Positions 7,724 to 15,331 of a stretch of DNA of 34,219 bases are shown here, piece after piece (position 1 is the stretch's first letter; each line of letters starts with the position of its first letter). The notes beneath the pieces are model-generated. The model was not told where the DNA came from, ran no database searches, and was given only the letters and a program-made list of their open reading frames with translations. The position numbers were made by a program, and so were the translations under genes. Source of the DNA: Ignavibacteria bacterium (GTDB lineage: Bacteria > Bacteroidota > Ignavibacteria > Tepidaquicellales > OLB5); contig JADZAP010000039.1 of the NCBI GenBank assembly GCA_020852705.1, positions 1 to 34,219 on the forward strand, written 5' to 3'.

Positions 7724-9526
7724 TCATTTACTCATATTCATTAAATACTTAATTGCTCCTTCAATATCAAGTTTGCCATAACCCCATTCAGCATTTGGTA
7801 CGGCACCGGTGAATTTATCTGTTTTAGCTGAATTAAGCAATATCATTCTTATTTTTTCATGTGTTAATGAGGGGTCATATTGCAGCAATAATGCTGCTGC
7901 ACCAACTACATGCGGTGCTGCGGAACTTGTTCCGCTGAATATTTGATATGAGTTATTCTTTTCTGTGCTGAATGTTGAGTGTCCGGGACCTGTTAAATCA
8001 ACACCAAGTTTACCGTCAATATTATATCCTTTGCTCGAGTAACTTGCAAGTCCTCCAAGTACATCCATCCAGCCCATATTAAATACATACGCGCCAATTG
8101 CCATACAGCTATCAGCAGTTGAAGGAAAGCAAACATTTGACTCATCAGTAATAGCTTTACTGTTTATCCATCTTGCACTGCCGCTCCATGATTGTGTAAC
8201 ATCAACTACGTAACCCCGAATTTCCTGATCTTTATTGCTTGTAACCGTAATTTTAAATTTGCCGCGTACTATATCAGAATCCTGTGTTGAAATACCAAAC
8301 TTCATCATTCGGGTACCTTTTGGTGATACTTCTTTGCTGTAAAATACTTTATACTGCCCGACTTTTAAAATATCGCTTCCTTCTGCAAGCTCACCGGTTG
8401 ATTCGCCATCAGGTGTTTCTACTTCAAATTTAACATTGCTTGCTTCCTCTCGCCAGAGGAATGAAAAAAATACTCCGTCATTTTTCTTAATATCTTCATC
8501 CGGCTTTCCTGAGCAGCTTGCTGTATATGTAACACTGTTTCCTGATTTAAGCTTATCAATAATTACCATATTCCCCCCTGACATATTTCCCGCTCCTCCA
8601 ATTATAGTAACACCGTCTCGTGCCATTTGATCAACCATTTCTTCTTCTGGTGATGAACCGTCCATAAATTCCCACATCCATTCGCCATCCTCAAATAAAA
8701 GTATGTTTACCTTTTCATCTCTTAAAAATCCAATTAAGTCAGTAAAGTTGCGAACAAAGCGGGGAGTGTAGTCGTAATGAATACTTGAAATTATCATTTC
8801 TGCATCGGGTGCAATGCCGTGAATTTTCTGCACTCCGTAATGACCGCCTATAATTAGTCCCGCAACACCTGTTCCGTGACCGTTTTTATCTTCTTCTGTC
8901 ATAATCAGATCAATACCGCGTCTGCGTATAACATTATCCCTTTGTCTTACAGCACGAATCTTTGAAGTTTTTAGTGCAACAAGCTTTTCACCCGATTCAA
9001 TTATGCCGTTTTTATTTCCATCAATTGAAATAAAATACTGCTCGCCGTAAGTTGGATCATTTTCTGTAAAACCCGAAGCAGGTCCAAAATCTCTTTTCTT
9101 ATTGCCGTTAGCATCAATGTATAAGAAATCAAAATCCGGATTGTATTTATTTGGATTCTGCCCCATTGTTGTAAGCATTCCCCATGTGTTATCATGTATT
9201 TCCTGATAACGTATTATTTCATCACTATCAATTTTACCATTGCCGTTTTTATCAATTCCATCAGTGCCAATTGTAAGCTTGCCGTCATTATCAGCATCAA
9301 TAAAAGAAAACTCACCGCCATCTGCAAAAAAGAACATCGGGTGGAATATATCCACTCCTGAATCAACATCACCAATTACAACGCCTTTGCCTGTTAGCGG
9401 TGCACCGCTTTTATCGGTGAATTGTTCCTTCAATACAGTTGATGCCTCATACTTTTGGGCAAAAACTTGCGAAGCAGCCGTTAAAATTGCTAAAATTATT
9501 ATAAAACCTGATTTTTTGATTTGCAT
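7724..9526 (-). CDS. Secreted subtilisin-like serine protease (S8) with Ca-binding loop insert
   Basis: 600 residues with a signal peptide ending near VFAQ. The catalytic triad of peptidase family S8 is complete: Asp55 (DVDSGVD), His217 (NGHGTGVAG) and Ser534 (SGTSSAAPHVVGAAALL), with the oxyanion Asn314 in GGAGN. Between Asp and His lies an insert of about 120 residues with four EF-hand/dockerin-like Asp loops at residues 77-85, 92-103, 138-146 and 169-180 (for example DKNGNGKIDSDE). A beta-rich insert of about 100 residues (345-445) follows the oxyanion region. There is no C-terminal sorting domain. It is expected outside the inner membrane as a calcium-stabilised protease. It ends 68 nt before rpsR on the same strand. 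Confidence 0.92.
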   Translation of the reverse strand: MQIKKSGFIIILAILTAASQVFAQKYEASTVLKEQFTDKSGAPLTGKGVVIGDVDSGVDIFHPMFFFADGGEFSFIDADNDGKLTIGTDGIDKNGNGKIDSDEIIRYQEIHDNTWGMLTTMGQNPNKYNPDFDFLYIDANGNKKRDFGPASGFTENDPTYGEQYFISIDGNKNGIIESGEKLVALKTSKIRAVRQRDNVIRRRGIDLIMTEEDKNGHGTGVAGLIIGGHYGVQKIHGIAPDAEMIISSIHYDYTPRFVRNFTDLIGFLRDEKVNILLFEDGEWMWEFMDGSSPEEEMVDQMARDGVTIIGGAGNMSGGNMVIIDKLKSGNSVTYTASCSGKPDEDIKKNDGVFFSFLWREEASNVKFEVETPDGESTGELAEGSDILKVGQYKVFYSKEVSPKGTRMMKFGISTQDSDIVRGKFKITVTSNKDQEIRGYVVDVTQSWSGSARWINSKAITDESNVCFPSTADSCMAIGAYVFNMGWMDVLGGLASYSSKGYNIDGKLGVDLTGPGHSTFSTEKNNSYQIFSGTSSAAPHVVGAAALLLQYDPSLTHEKIRMILLNSAKTDKFTGAVPNAEWGYGKLDIEGAIKYLMNMSK

Positions 9527-9962
9527 ACGAACTGTAAATATAGCATTAAATTAATGAATTTTCAATGAAAAAGTGCAACATCAACTAAGGCTTGAGTTTT
9601 GAACATAAGTTTTCCTTCTGTTAAAAATACACAGATTTTTACCATTTTGTTCCAGAATTGTGTGTTCACGTCTTTCAGGAAATTTCATCTTGCCTGTCTG
9701 GTCCTTAGACCTGAGAGTTTAGTATGTACTAATTTATACGTTAATAAGAGATAATTCTTGTAATTCAAGCTACCCCAATTTTTGTAAATAAAAATTACTT
9801 AATATTCATAAACAAATCTTGTTTATCTTTGCGTCTCGAACTTTTTGTTTTATAAAAGTTTTGCGTCCTTTCTAACCGAAGTTATTTGCATTTGTGCTGG
9901 GTTAGTATTTTACACCTTTCCTTTACAATAAAAAAGGGGATATAGTTTCAATTTCATTATGA
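9527..9962. other. Non-coding stretch with one dispersed-repeat copy
   Basis: No credible gene, tRNA or strong terminator is seen. It is the 5' side of the subtilase gene (minus) and of the regulator gene (plus). The only structured element is the 48-nt repeat copy at 9826-9873, described separately. Confidence 0.6.
9826..9873. repeat. Dispersed intergenic repeat, copy A (48 nt)
   Basis: It matches 34084-34131 at 37 of 48 positions in an ungapped hand alignment, with most differences being C/T changes. The core holds an inverted repeat AACTTTT ... AAAAGTT around TGTTTTAT. Both copies are in intergenic DNA. The function is unknown. Confidence 0.6.
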
Positions 9963-9993
9963 TTGCATTAGTTGTTTTAATTTCCTATATTTG
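9963..9993 (+). promoter_or_regulatory. Bacteroidota-type promoter of the regulator/nucleotidyltransferase pair
   Basis: TTG at 9963-9965, 20 nt, then TATATTTG at 9986-9993, fitting TTG-N20-TAnnTTTG. The expected start of transcription is at about 10000, inside the palindrome at 9998-10017. The leader to ATG 10044 would be about 44 nt. Confidence 0.5.
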
Positions 9994-9997
9994 TGGA

Positions 9998-10017
9998 TTG
10001 CGATTTGCAAATCGCAA
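9998..10017. promoter_or_regulatory. Perfect 20-bp palindrome, candidate operator
   Basis: TTGCGATTTGCAAATCGCAA is its own reverse complement. It begins four bases after the -7 box and so covers the predicted transcription start. It ends 26 nt before the regulator's ATG, and a further half-site (TTGCAAAT) follows directly. A bound repressor here would block initiation. The downstream gene encodes a winged-helix protein, so autorepression is a natural guess. TTGCAAAT-like low-complexity repeats are also known in related genomes, which is the main alternative. Confidence 0.5.
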
Positions 10018-10043
10018 ATTGCAAATTTTTAAATTTTATTGCT

Positions 10044-10607
10044 ATGCGTAATTTTTCAAACAATTTAAAACCACAGGATATTGCCATCTTGTGTCAAATA
10101 ATTTCATTAGGCTCAATTTATTCAAAAGACTGGGATAATCTTTTATTATCAAGAAAATTACAAATAAGCCAATCAGAAGTTTCGCAATCAATTAGAAGAA
10201 GTATTTTTATTGGATTTATGGATACCGGAAAAAATATATATTTTGAATCATTTCTTGAATTTCTTGTATATGGCTTAAAATATGTGTTTCCCGTTAAGCC
10301 CGGTGCTTTTTCAAGAGGTGTACCAACTGCACACTCTGCCAGCCCGCTTAATATGATAATAAATACTTCTGATGATATATATGTTTGGTCCTACTCACTT
10401 GGTAAAGTATACGGACAATCAATAGAACCGTTATACCATACAATACCTAAAGTTATTTCAGAACAACAATCAGGTAATACTTTTGAAGATAAAAAGTTTT
10501 ATGAATTGCTCGCATTAATAGATGCACTTAGGGTTGGCAAAGCCAGAGAAAAGAATATTGCTAAGGGTGAATTGAAAAAAAGGATCATTAAAAATAATTG
10601 GAATTAA
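10044..10607 (+). CDS. Winged-helix (MarR-like) regulator paired with a nucleotidyltransferase
   Basis: 187 residues from ATG 10044 (the frame stays open back to a TTG at 9993, inside the promoter/palindrome region, so I rejected that start). The N-terminal 70 residues form a helix-turn-helix: LKPQDIAILCQIISLG, a second helix, then LQISQSEVSQSIRRS as the recognition helix. The rest has conserved segments seen in a widespread family of such proteins: LEFLVYGLKYVFPVKPG, RGVPTAHSA, EPLYHTIP and FYELLALIDALRVGKARE. No function is proven for this family as far as I know. It ends three bases before the nucleotidyltransferase gene, so the two are surely co-transcribed. The layout is that of a DNA-binding partner plus an enzyme, as in toxin-antitoxin modules. 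Confidence 0.8.
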   Translation: MRNFSNNLKPQDIAILCQIISLGSIYSKDWDNLLLSRKLQISQSEVSQSIRRSIFIGFMDTGKNIYFESFLEFLVYGLKYVFPVKPGAFSRGVPTAHSASPLNMIINTSDDIYVWSYSLGKVYGQSIEPLYHTIPKVISEQQSGNTFEDKKFYELLALIDALRVGKAREKNIAKGELKKRIIKNNWN

Positions 10608-10610
10608 AAA

Positions 10611-11288
10611 ATGGTTGGGAAAAGCTCAAATATCCAAATGATTGAAATTATACATAAAGCCTTAGGTAATTTAAATGATTCCGTAGTTTTTGTCGGGGGT
10701 AGCGTAATGGAATTATATCTCACCGATAGTGCAGTTAGTACACCAAGGGTAACAAATGATGTAGATATAATTGCTGAATTATACACTAGAGCAAAGTATG
10801 ATCTTTTTGAAGAAGGTTTGAGAAGTAAGGGATTTAAAAATGATATTGATGGTCCTGCTTGCAGGTTTATTTTTGATAATGTAAAAGTTGATTTGATTTC
10901 AACACAAGATTCTGCAACCGGTATTACAAATAAATGGTATCAATCAGGCTTTAAAAATAAAGTTTTAATAAAAGCAGGTAATTTTAAAATAAATATATTA
11001 CCTGTGGAATTTTATATTGCATCTAAATTAGAAGCATTTAAAGCAAGAGGTGCATCTGATGCACGTGCAAGTAATGACCTTGAAGATATCATATATATAC
11101 TGGATGGAAATGAAAACATTAAAGACTCTTTCTTATCAGCTGATGCTGAATTATTGAAATATCTAAAATCAGAATTTGGTGTGCTTTTAAAGTATGAAAA
11201 TATCAGAGAAATTATAAATGGTCATCTTGGATTTAATTCATTTCCGGAAAGAATAGAAAGAATATTAGAAATAATGGATTTATCATAA
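10611..11288 (+). CDS. AbiEii-like nucleotidyltransferase-fold protein
   Basis: 225 residues with the DNA polymerase beta-type nucleotidyltransferase signature: VVFVGGSVMELYL (GGS at 29-31), TNDVDIIAEL (Asp50 and Asp52) and a third acidic residue in VKVDLIS (Asp94). These are the ligands for two metal ions and a nucleotide. After the catalytic part comes LPVEFYIASKLEAFKARG and a helical tail, as in the AbiEii/AbiGii toxin group, whose members transfer nucleotides to tRNA or other targets. All catalytic residues are present, so it should be active. The target is unknown. It follows the winged-helix gene by three bases and has no terminator of its own. The sequence after it (11300-11350) is low-complexity. 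Confidence 0.82.
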   Translation: MVGKSSNIQMIEIIHKALGNLNDSVVFVGGSVMELYLTDSAVSTPRVTNDVDIIAELYTRAKYDLFEEGLRSKGFKNDIDGPACRFIFDNVKVDLISTQDSATGITNKWYQSGFKNKVLIKAGNFKINILPVEFYIASKLEAFKARGASDARASNDLEDIIYILDGNENIKDSFLSADAELLKYLKSEFGVLLKYENIREIINGHLGFNSFPERIERILEIMDLS

Positions 11289-11355
11289 ATATTATTTTAT
11301 TCCCCCTATCTCTGCAATTACTCATTACGCATTACGCATTGTTAATCCCTAATTG

Positions 11356-12255
11356 CTAACTTCCCCAATCCCTGTTATATCTGAAGTCAACATTTACAGT
11401 ACGGTTAGAGACTTTTGCTATAATTGGCAGTACTCTTTTGAACTGATTGGCTTTGATTTTATTGCGAATTGTTTTAATAAATGCTGATTTAAATCCAATA
11501 TCAATTAATTCCTCATCGCTGTATCTTTGATCAATCATATAGTACAGCAGTTCATCTGCTTCGCGGTAGGTAAAGCCAAGTTCACCTTCGTCAGTTTGTC
11601 CCGTCCAAAGGTCTGCCGAGGGTTTCTTCTTTATTATCTGTTTCGGGCAACCTAGCAGTTTGGCAAGCTGCCATATCTGTGTTTTATAAAGGTCTCCCAG
11701 GGGATTAATTGCGCTTGCGCTATCGCCGTAAAGTGTAGTGTATCCTAAAAGTATTTCTGTCTTATTGCCTGTTCCCAATACTAAAGCTTTTTTAACATTT
11801 GACTGGTCATACAAACAAATCATTCTCATTCTCGCCATTATATTGCCAAAACGAACTTTAGCTGATTTATCATTCACTAGCATTTTGGCATTTAATCCAA
11901 TTCCTTCAGCAAGTGTATCAACTGCTCCGGTTAAATTAATTATTGTACTCTTAATTTTAGTATCCTTAACAACAGCAAGTGCATCGCTTATGCTTGATGA
12001 GCTTGAAGTTTTATAAGGCATCATAACACCCAATACGTTTTTGGAACCTAATGCCTCCGCTGCAAGATATGCTGCAACTGTTGAATCAATTCCGCCGCTT
12101 AAACCAAGTACTGCTTTTTTAATTCCAAAGCGGGTTGTTTCCTGATAAATAAAGTTAACCAGGACTTTAATCAAGTCCCGGTTAACAGGTATTTCAAATG
12201 GATTAAATCTTTTCGAAGAGTTGTTTAATGAGGCATTTCTTGCGGGCTTTTTCAA
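11356..12255 (-). CDS. nadE: NAD synthetase, ammonia-dependent type
   Basis: 299 residues. The ATP-pyrophosphatase P-loop LGLSGGIDSTVAAYLA (SGGIDS at 53-58) and the NadE segments LVLGTGNKTEILLGYTTLYGD, AINPLGDLYKTQIWQLA, KPSADLWTGQTDEGELGF and the closing VNVDFRYNRDWG are present. The enzyme makes NAD from deamido-NAD, ATP and ammonia in the last step of NAD synthesis. There is no N-terminal glutaminase domain, so ammonia, or glutamine hydrolysed elsewhere, is the nitrogen donor. The only start in frame before the conserved region is the TTG at 12253-12255. The first 20 residues are low in similarity to the family. It is convergent with the nucleotidyltransferase gene. Confidence 0.93.
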   Translation of the reverse strand: MKKPARNASLNNSSKRFNPFEIPVNRDLIKVLVNFIYQETTRFGIKKAVLGLSGGIDSTVAAYLAAEALGSKNVLGVMMPYKTSSSSSISDALAVVKDTKIKSTIINLTGAVDTLAEGIGLNAKMLVNDKSAKVRFGNIMARMRMICLYDQSNVKKALVLGTGNKTEILLGYTTLYGDSASAINPLGDLYKTQIWQLAKLLGCPKQIIKKKPSADLWTGQTDEGELGFTYREADELLYYMIDQRYSDEELIDIGFKSAFIKTIRNKIKANQFKRVLPIIAKVSNRTVNVDFRYNRDWGS

Positions 12256-12394
12256 TTACATTTTCCCTTGCAGCATTTTTTGTTCAATTTTAGCTGCTTT
12301 TGCCTTATTATCTTTTATGTGGTTTATTTTAACTGTAAAACTAAAAAATTGAAACAGTAAAATTTGATGCTTTTTACAGATAGAGAACCTTAAT

Positions 12395-12646
12395 TTACTT
12401 CTTTGATACCTGGTAAACTATCTTTCTGATTGTATCAAACTGCAAATACGGGAACATTTCCTGTATCTTATCAATTGCTTCGCCTGCGCTCATTTCTCTT
12501 CTCATATCCTTGTACATCTGGCGAATCTTATAGTCTCGGATAGCTTTTTCATCTAATAATTTGTATTTTTTTAAATTATTATATGTTTCATCGTCTATCA
12601 GTTCACTTAACGGATTATCGCTCTTTGACTTAACTGTCGGCTTCAT
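12395..12646 (-). CDS. Small protein with possible helix-turn-helix, unknown function
   Basis: 83 residues, charged and helical. The second half (DYKIRQMYKDMRREMSAGEA, then IDKIQEMFPYLQFDTIRKIVYQ) has the spacing of a resolvase- or Mor-like helix-turn-helix, with 'DTIRKIVY' as recognition helix. This is a pattern impression, not a firm assignment. The gene looks real: GGGAGG lies six bases before the ATG (complement of 12653-12658), and a good promoter lies upstream at 12748-12779. It precedes nadE on the same strand by 139 nt. It could be a small regulator; other small basic or acidic proteins cannot be excluded. Confidence 0.65.
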   Translation of the reverse strand: MKPTVKSKSDNPLSELIDDETYNNLKKYKLLDEKAIRDYKIRQMYKDMRREMSAGEAIDKIQEMFPYLQFDTIRKIVYQVSKK

Positions 12647-12747
12647 TTACGCCCTCCCGTCCATTAGGACTATTAATTTATATTAAATTTACCAATTTTA
12701 TAATAATCTGTAACCTTTAAAAATACATAGGTCGTCTATTATTGTTA

Positions 12748-12779
12748 CAAATATAATTAAAATGCAAGTTAAAAATCAA
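12748..12779 (-). promoter_or_regulatory. Bacteroidota-type promoter, minus strand
   Basis: On the minus strand TTG (complement of 12777-12779), 21 nt, then TATATTTG (complement of 12748-12755). The start would be at about 12741, giving a leader of about 95 nt to the ATG at 12646. It could drive the 83-residue gene and, by read-through, nadE. Confidence 0.5.
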
Positions 12780-12982
12780 GTAATCCAATAATTTAGCTCC
12801 TTTAATTTATACTTAACTTTAATTAAATATAGAGTTACAGTTCTAAATTTTCTTTGATTTGGTAACGTTTTATATTTAATATTCGTTTCATTTTTATATT
12901 GCAGACTTGAAATAACTCTTAATTTTGGGTATTTTATTAAAAATTATTGTGCTAAATAAACTGATTTTGTGAGAATTTCAAT

Positions 12983-13135
12983 ATGGATAGCTTTTTAAAA
13001 GTATCATATTACACCGCATTTACGGTATTTGTTTTAAGTTGTATTCTGCTCATATTTTCTCTTTCAGTCTTAATTATTGCGTTTTTTTATTGGTCTTTGA
13101 TACTGATTTTTACTTATTTATTGAATTTAATCTGA
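12983..13135 (+). CDS. Possible 50-residue membrane peptide
   Basis: An ATG at 12983 opens a 50-codon frame ending TGA at 13133-13135. After MDSFLKVSYYT it is almost wholly hydrophobic and could form one long or two short membrane segments. A TAATTTTG box at 12920-12927 with TTG at 12899-12901 (spacing 18) could give a transcript starting near 12934. It ends nine bases before the lipoprotein gene at 13145. T-rich DNA yields hydrophobic frames by chance, so this may not be a gene. The remainder of 12662-12982 holds the two promoters and nothing else I can name. Confidence 0.3.
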   Translation: MDSFLKVSYYTAFTVFVLSCILLIFSLSVLIIAFFYWSLILIFTYLLNLI

Positions 13136-13144
13136 AAATTTCTT

Positions 13145-14557
13145 ATGTATTCTAATATTTTCCTAAAATATAGCATTATTTCTATTTTTTTACTTGTTTT
13201 AACTCTGTTTAATTCTTGTAAAGATAATACCAATACTATAATTCCTCCTGTTGGTGGTGCAGATACACTTTCATTTTTTACAGCAACCTATTCTTCGGGT
13301 GTTTCTATACCGTTAATAGGTGGTGCAGAAACTTCAGAAGGCGGTTATATTATATGCGGTTATAATGATGCCGGTGCCTTTGGCAGTAAGGATATATATG
13401 CTGCAAAAATTTCCAAAAACGGAAATGTTGAATGGGCTAATCTCTACGGAGGCAGCGGTATTGACTCACCTGCTGAAATTATTAAAACAAGCGATGGTAA
13501 TTTTATGATAACCGGTACCACAAATTCCTTCAGCGGAACTAATGACCCTTTCCTTTTGAAGATAAGCGGTGCCGGCGGAGTTCTTTGGAGCAAATATTAC
13601 CGCTGGCAAAATGAAGATTATTCTGAAGGTGTAGTTCAATCAACTGATGGCGGATTTGTGATAACAGGTTACTCAAATACATTTTCAATTGGTGCTTTAG
13701 ATATATATACTCTTAAAACTGATGCTGATGGAAACTTCCTGTGGGCTAACTGCTACGGTGGTGCAAATGATGATTATGGTTATGCAATTTGCAATACAGG
13801 AGATGGTAATTTTATGGTAGCCGGAAACACATTTTCCTTCGGTTCCCAGGGCGATGCATACATTATGAAACTTAACTCAAACGGAGCTCTTACCTGGAGC
13901 AAGAACTATGGCGGAGCTTCAAACGATGTATTAAAGGATATTGTTAAAGTTCCAAACGGTTATTTAGTTTGCGGAACAAGTCAGTCATTCGGTTTATCTG
14001 CTGAAACGGCATATTCGTTTAATATTGATAATCAGGATGGTTTTGTTTACTGGTCAAAAGTTTTCCCCGGTAACAACGGAATGCCTTCTGCATTTTATAA
14101 ATGTATGCCAACAACTGATGGAGGTTATGTATTTGCCGGCAATATTCAGGTTGATCCGCAAACTATGCAGGAAATGGCTTTGGTTAAGCTTTACGGTGAT
14201 GGTGTTTTAAACTATACTCATTTATTTGGTGGTACGCTTAATGATATGTTTACATCTGTAATTCAGCGTTCAAACGGTAAATTTTTACTGGCAGGTAATA
14301 CAAACTCACTTGGCTCAGGAAACAATGATGTAATCATGATGAATCTTGATATATCCGGTAAAGGATGTATAAATGAAAATCCTATAATTCCATTATCAGT
14401 AATTTCCGTAACAGATGTAAATATAGCAGCATCGCAAACACTTCCGGTAACATTTATAGATGTACAAAATGCGGTTTTTAACAGCGGGGGAACAGGACTT
14501 ACAGCAAATATTTTATGTATAGATAGCACTCAATCTAAATTGCAAGCGGGTAAATAA
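13145..14557 (+). CDS. Lipoprotein with beta-propeller-type repeats
   Basis: 470 residues. A lipobox (LTLFNSC, Cys25) ends the signal. From about residue 50 to 410 the protein consists of some seven repeats of about 50 residues with a shared plan: GGYI.CGY (or NFMITG), then DIYA.KIS.NG...WA...GG...D. Examples are SKDIYAAKISKNGNVEWAN and NDPFLLKISGAGGVLWSK. This resembles the Gly-rich repeats of 'delta-60'/SBBP-like propellers found in Bacteroidota and Ignavibacteria surface proteins. The minus-strand protein at 27797-29458 uses a related repeat. It is likely an anchored outer-membrane or surface protein with binding rather than enzymatic function. No ligand can be named. Confidence 0.8.
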   Translation: MYSNIFLKYSIISIFLLVLTLFNSCKDNTNTIIPPVGGADTLSFFTATYSSGVSIPLIGGAETSEGGYIICGYNDAGAFGSKDIYAAKISKNGNVEWANLYGGSGIDSPAEIIKTSDGNFMITGTTNSFSGTNDPFLLKISGAGGVLWSKYYRWQNEDYSEGVVQSTDGGFVITGYSNTFSIGALDIYTLKTDADGNFLWANCYGGANDDYGYAICNTGDGNFMVAGNTFSFGSQGDAYIMKLNSNGALTWSKNYGGASNDVLKDIVKVPNGYLVCGTSQSFGLSAETAYSFNIDNQDGFVYWSKVFPGNNGMPSAFYKCMPTTDGGYVFAGNIQVDPQTMQEMALVKLYGDGVLNYTHLFGGTLNDMFTSVIQRSNGKFLLAGNTNSLGSGNNDVIMMNLDISGKGCINENPIIPLSVISVTDVNIAASQTLPVTFIDVQNAVFNSGGTGLTANILCIDSTQSKLQAGK

Positions 14558-14602
14558 AAAATAAAAGCTGATTCTTTTCTGCATAGAAAAGAGAGGGTTA
14601 AA

Positions 14603-15331
14603 ATGAAAGTTCCAACATTCCAAAAATTCGGAATTACCAAGGCAAGAATTTCAACGGTTGAAAACCGTGATAAAAAAATTTCTGATATTCTTACTCATCA
14701 TTTAACTATTGGAATAGGACTTGCATTTGGATTGGTGTTGTATATAATCTATTTCGCAAAAGTACAGCCGGAATCTTTTATTCAGATTGTTGTGCAGATA
14801 TTTCTTTTTGGAAGTATTGGTATTATTTGCGTAGGAATACCTGCATTGCTTTTTAAATTGGCTGAAATGTTTTACTTTAAACATATTAAAACACGAACTT
14901 CTGATTATTATGCAATTGAAAGTTATACAGCAGATAGAGAAAATTATGACTTCTGGAAACTGCGTATGGATTTCAGTTTCTGGAATAAACTGGATGGGCT
15001 AAGCTTTGAAAAGGAAGTAATGAATTTATACCTGCACCTTGGTTATACTGAAAATGCTGAATTAAATAATTCAGATATTGAAAATGAAAGAGTTCTTTGC
15101 TATTCAGAAAAACTTTATTATTTTACTTTCTATACTAAAATTACTGAATTTAAAGAATCAATTGAAATTGATAATTTATTAGAAAGAATGCAAAATGCCG
15201 GATGTAATGAACTGAATATATATTCGCAAAAAGGATTTTCAAAAAAAATAAATGAATATTCTAAAGATAATCCTGTTAATTTATTTGATATAAACGGAAT
15301 TATAAAAGTTGCCAGAACCATTAAAAATTAA
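14603..15331 (+). CDS. Two-helix membrane protein with degenerate Mrr-like endonuclease domain
   Basis: 242 residues. Two membrane segments lie at about 36-52 and 61-82. The cytoplasmic C-terminal part (127-242) has the outline of an Mrr-type restriction endonuclease fold: LDGLSFEKEVMNLYLHLGYTE, then two strands, a helix, NELNIYSQKGFSKKINEYS and VNLFDINGIIKVART. In active Mrr domains the core is GxD followed by QxK. Here the GxD motif is not seen and the second site reads Tyr177-Thr-Lys179. It is therefore probably not a working nuclease. GAGAGG at 14591-14596 serves as ribosome-binding site, and an 8-bp hairpin at 14573-14592 partly covers it. The 3' end overlaps pyk by 23 nt. Confidence 0.7.
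   Translation: MKVPTFQKFGITKARISTVENRDKKISDILTHHLTIGIGLAFGLVLYIIYFAKVQPESFIQIVVQIFLFGSIGIICVGIPALLFKLAEMFYFKHIKTRTSDYYAIESYTADRENYDFWKLRMDFSFWNKLDGLSFEKEVMNLYLHLGYTENAELNNSDIENERVLCYSEKLYYFTFYTKITEFKESIEIDNLLERMQNAGCNELNIYSQKGFSKKINEYSKDNPVNLFDINGIIKVARTIKN

Noticed and set aside
9240-9554. 104-codon plus-strand frame opposite the subtilase start
   Set aside because: It is antisense to a well-supported protease signal peptide and catalytic domain, has Ser/Pro-rich composition typical of a shadow frame, and lacks start signals.
9695-9715. GGTC-CTTA-GACC hairpin as terminator or RNA gene
   Set aside because: The stem has only four clean pairs and no T-run, and there is no surrounding structure.
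11310-11350. ATTACGC tandem repeats as a possible origin or attachment site
   Set aside because: Only two or three imperfect units are present; such low-complexity text is common in intergenic DNA of this phylum and no integrase, dnaA box cluster or duplicated end is seen.
14573-14592. TCTTTTCT-GCAT-AGAAAAGA hairpin as a terminator
   Set aside because: It is AT-rich, has no following T-run and overlaps the ribosome-binding site of the next gene; at most it tunes translation.
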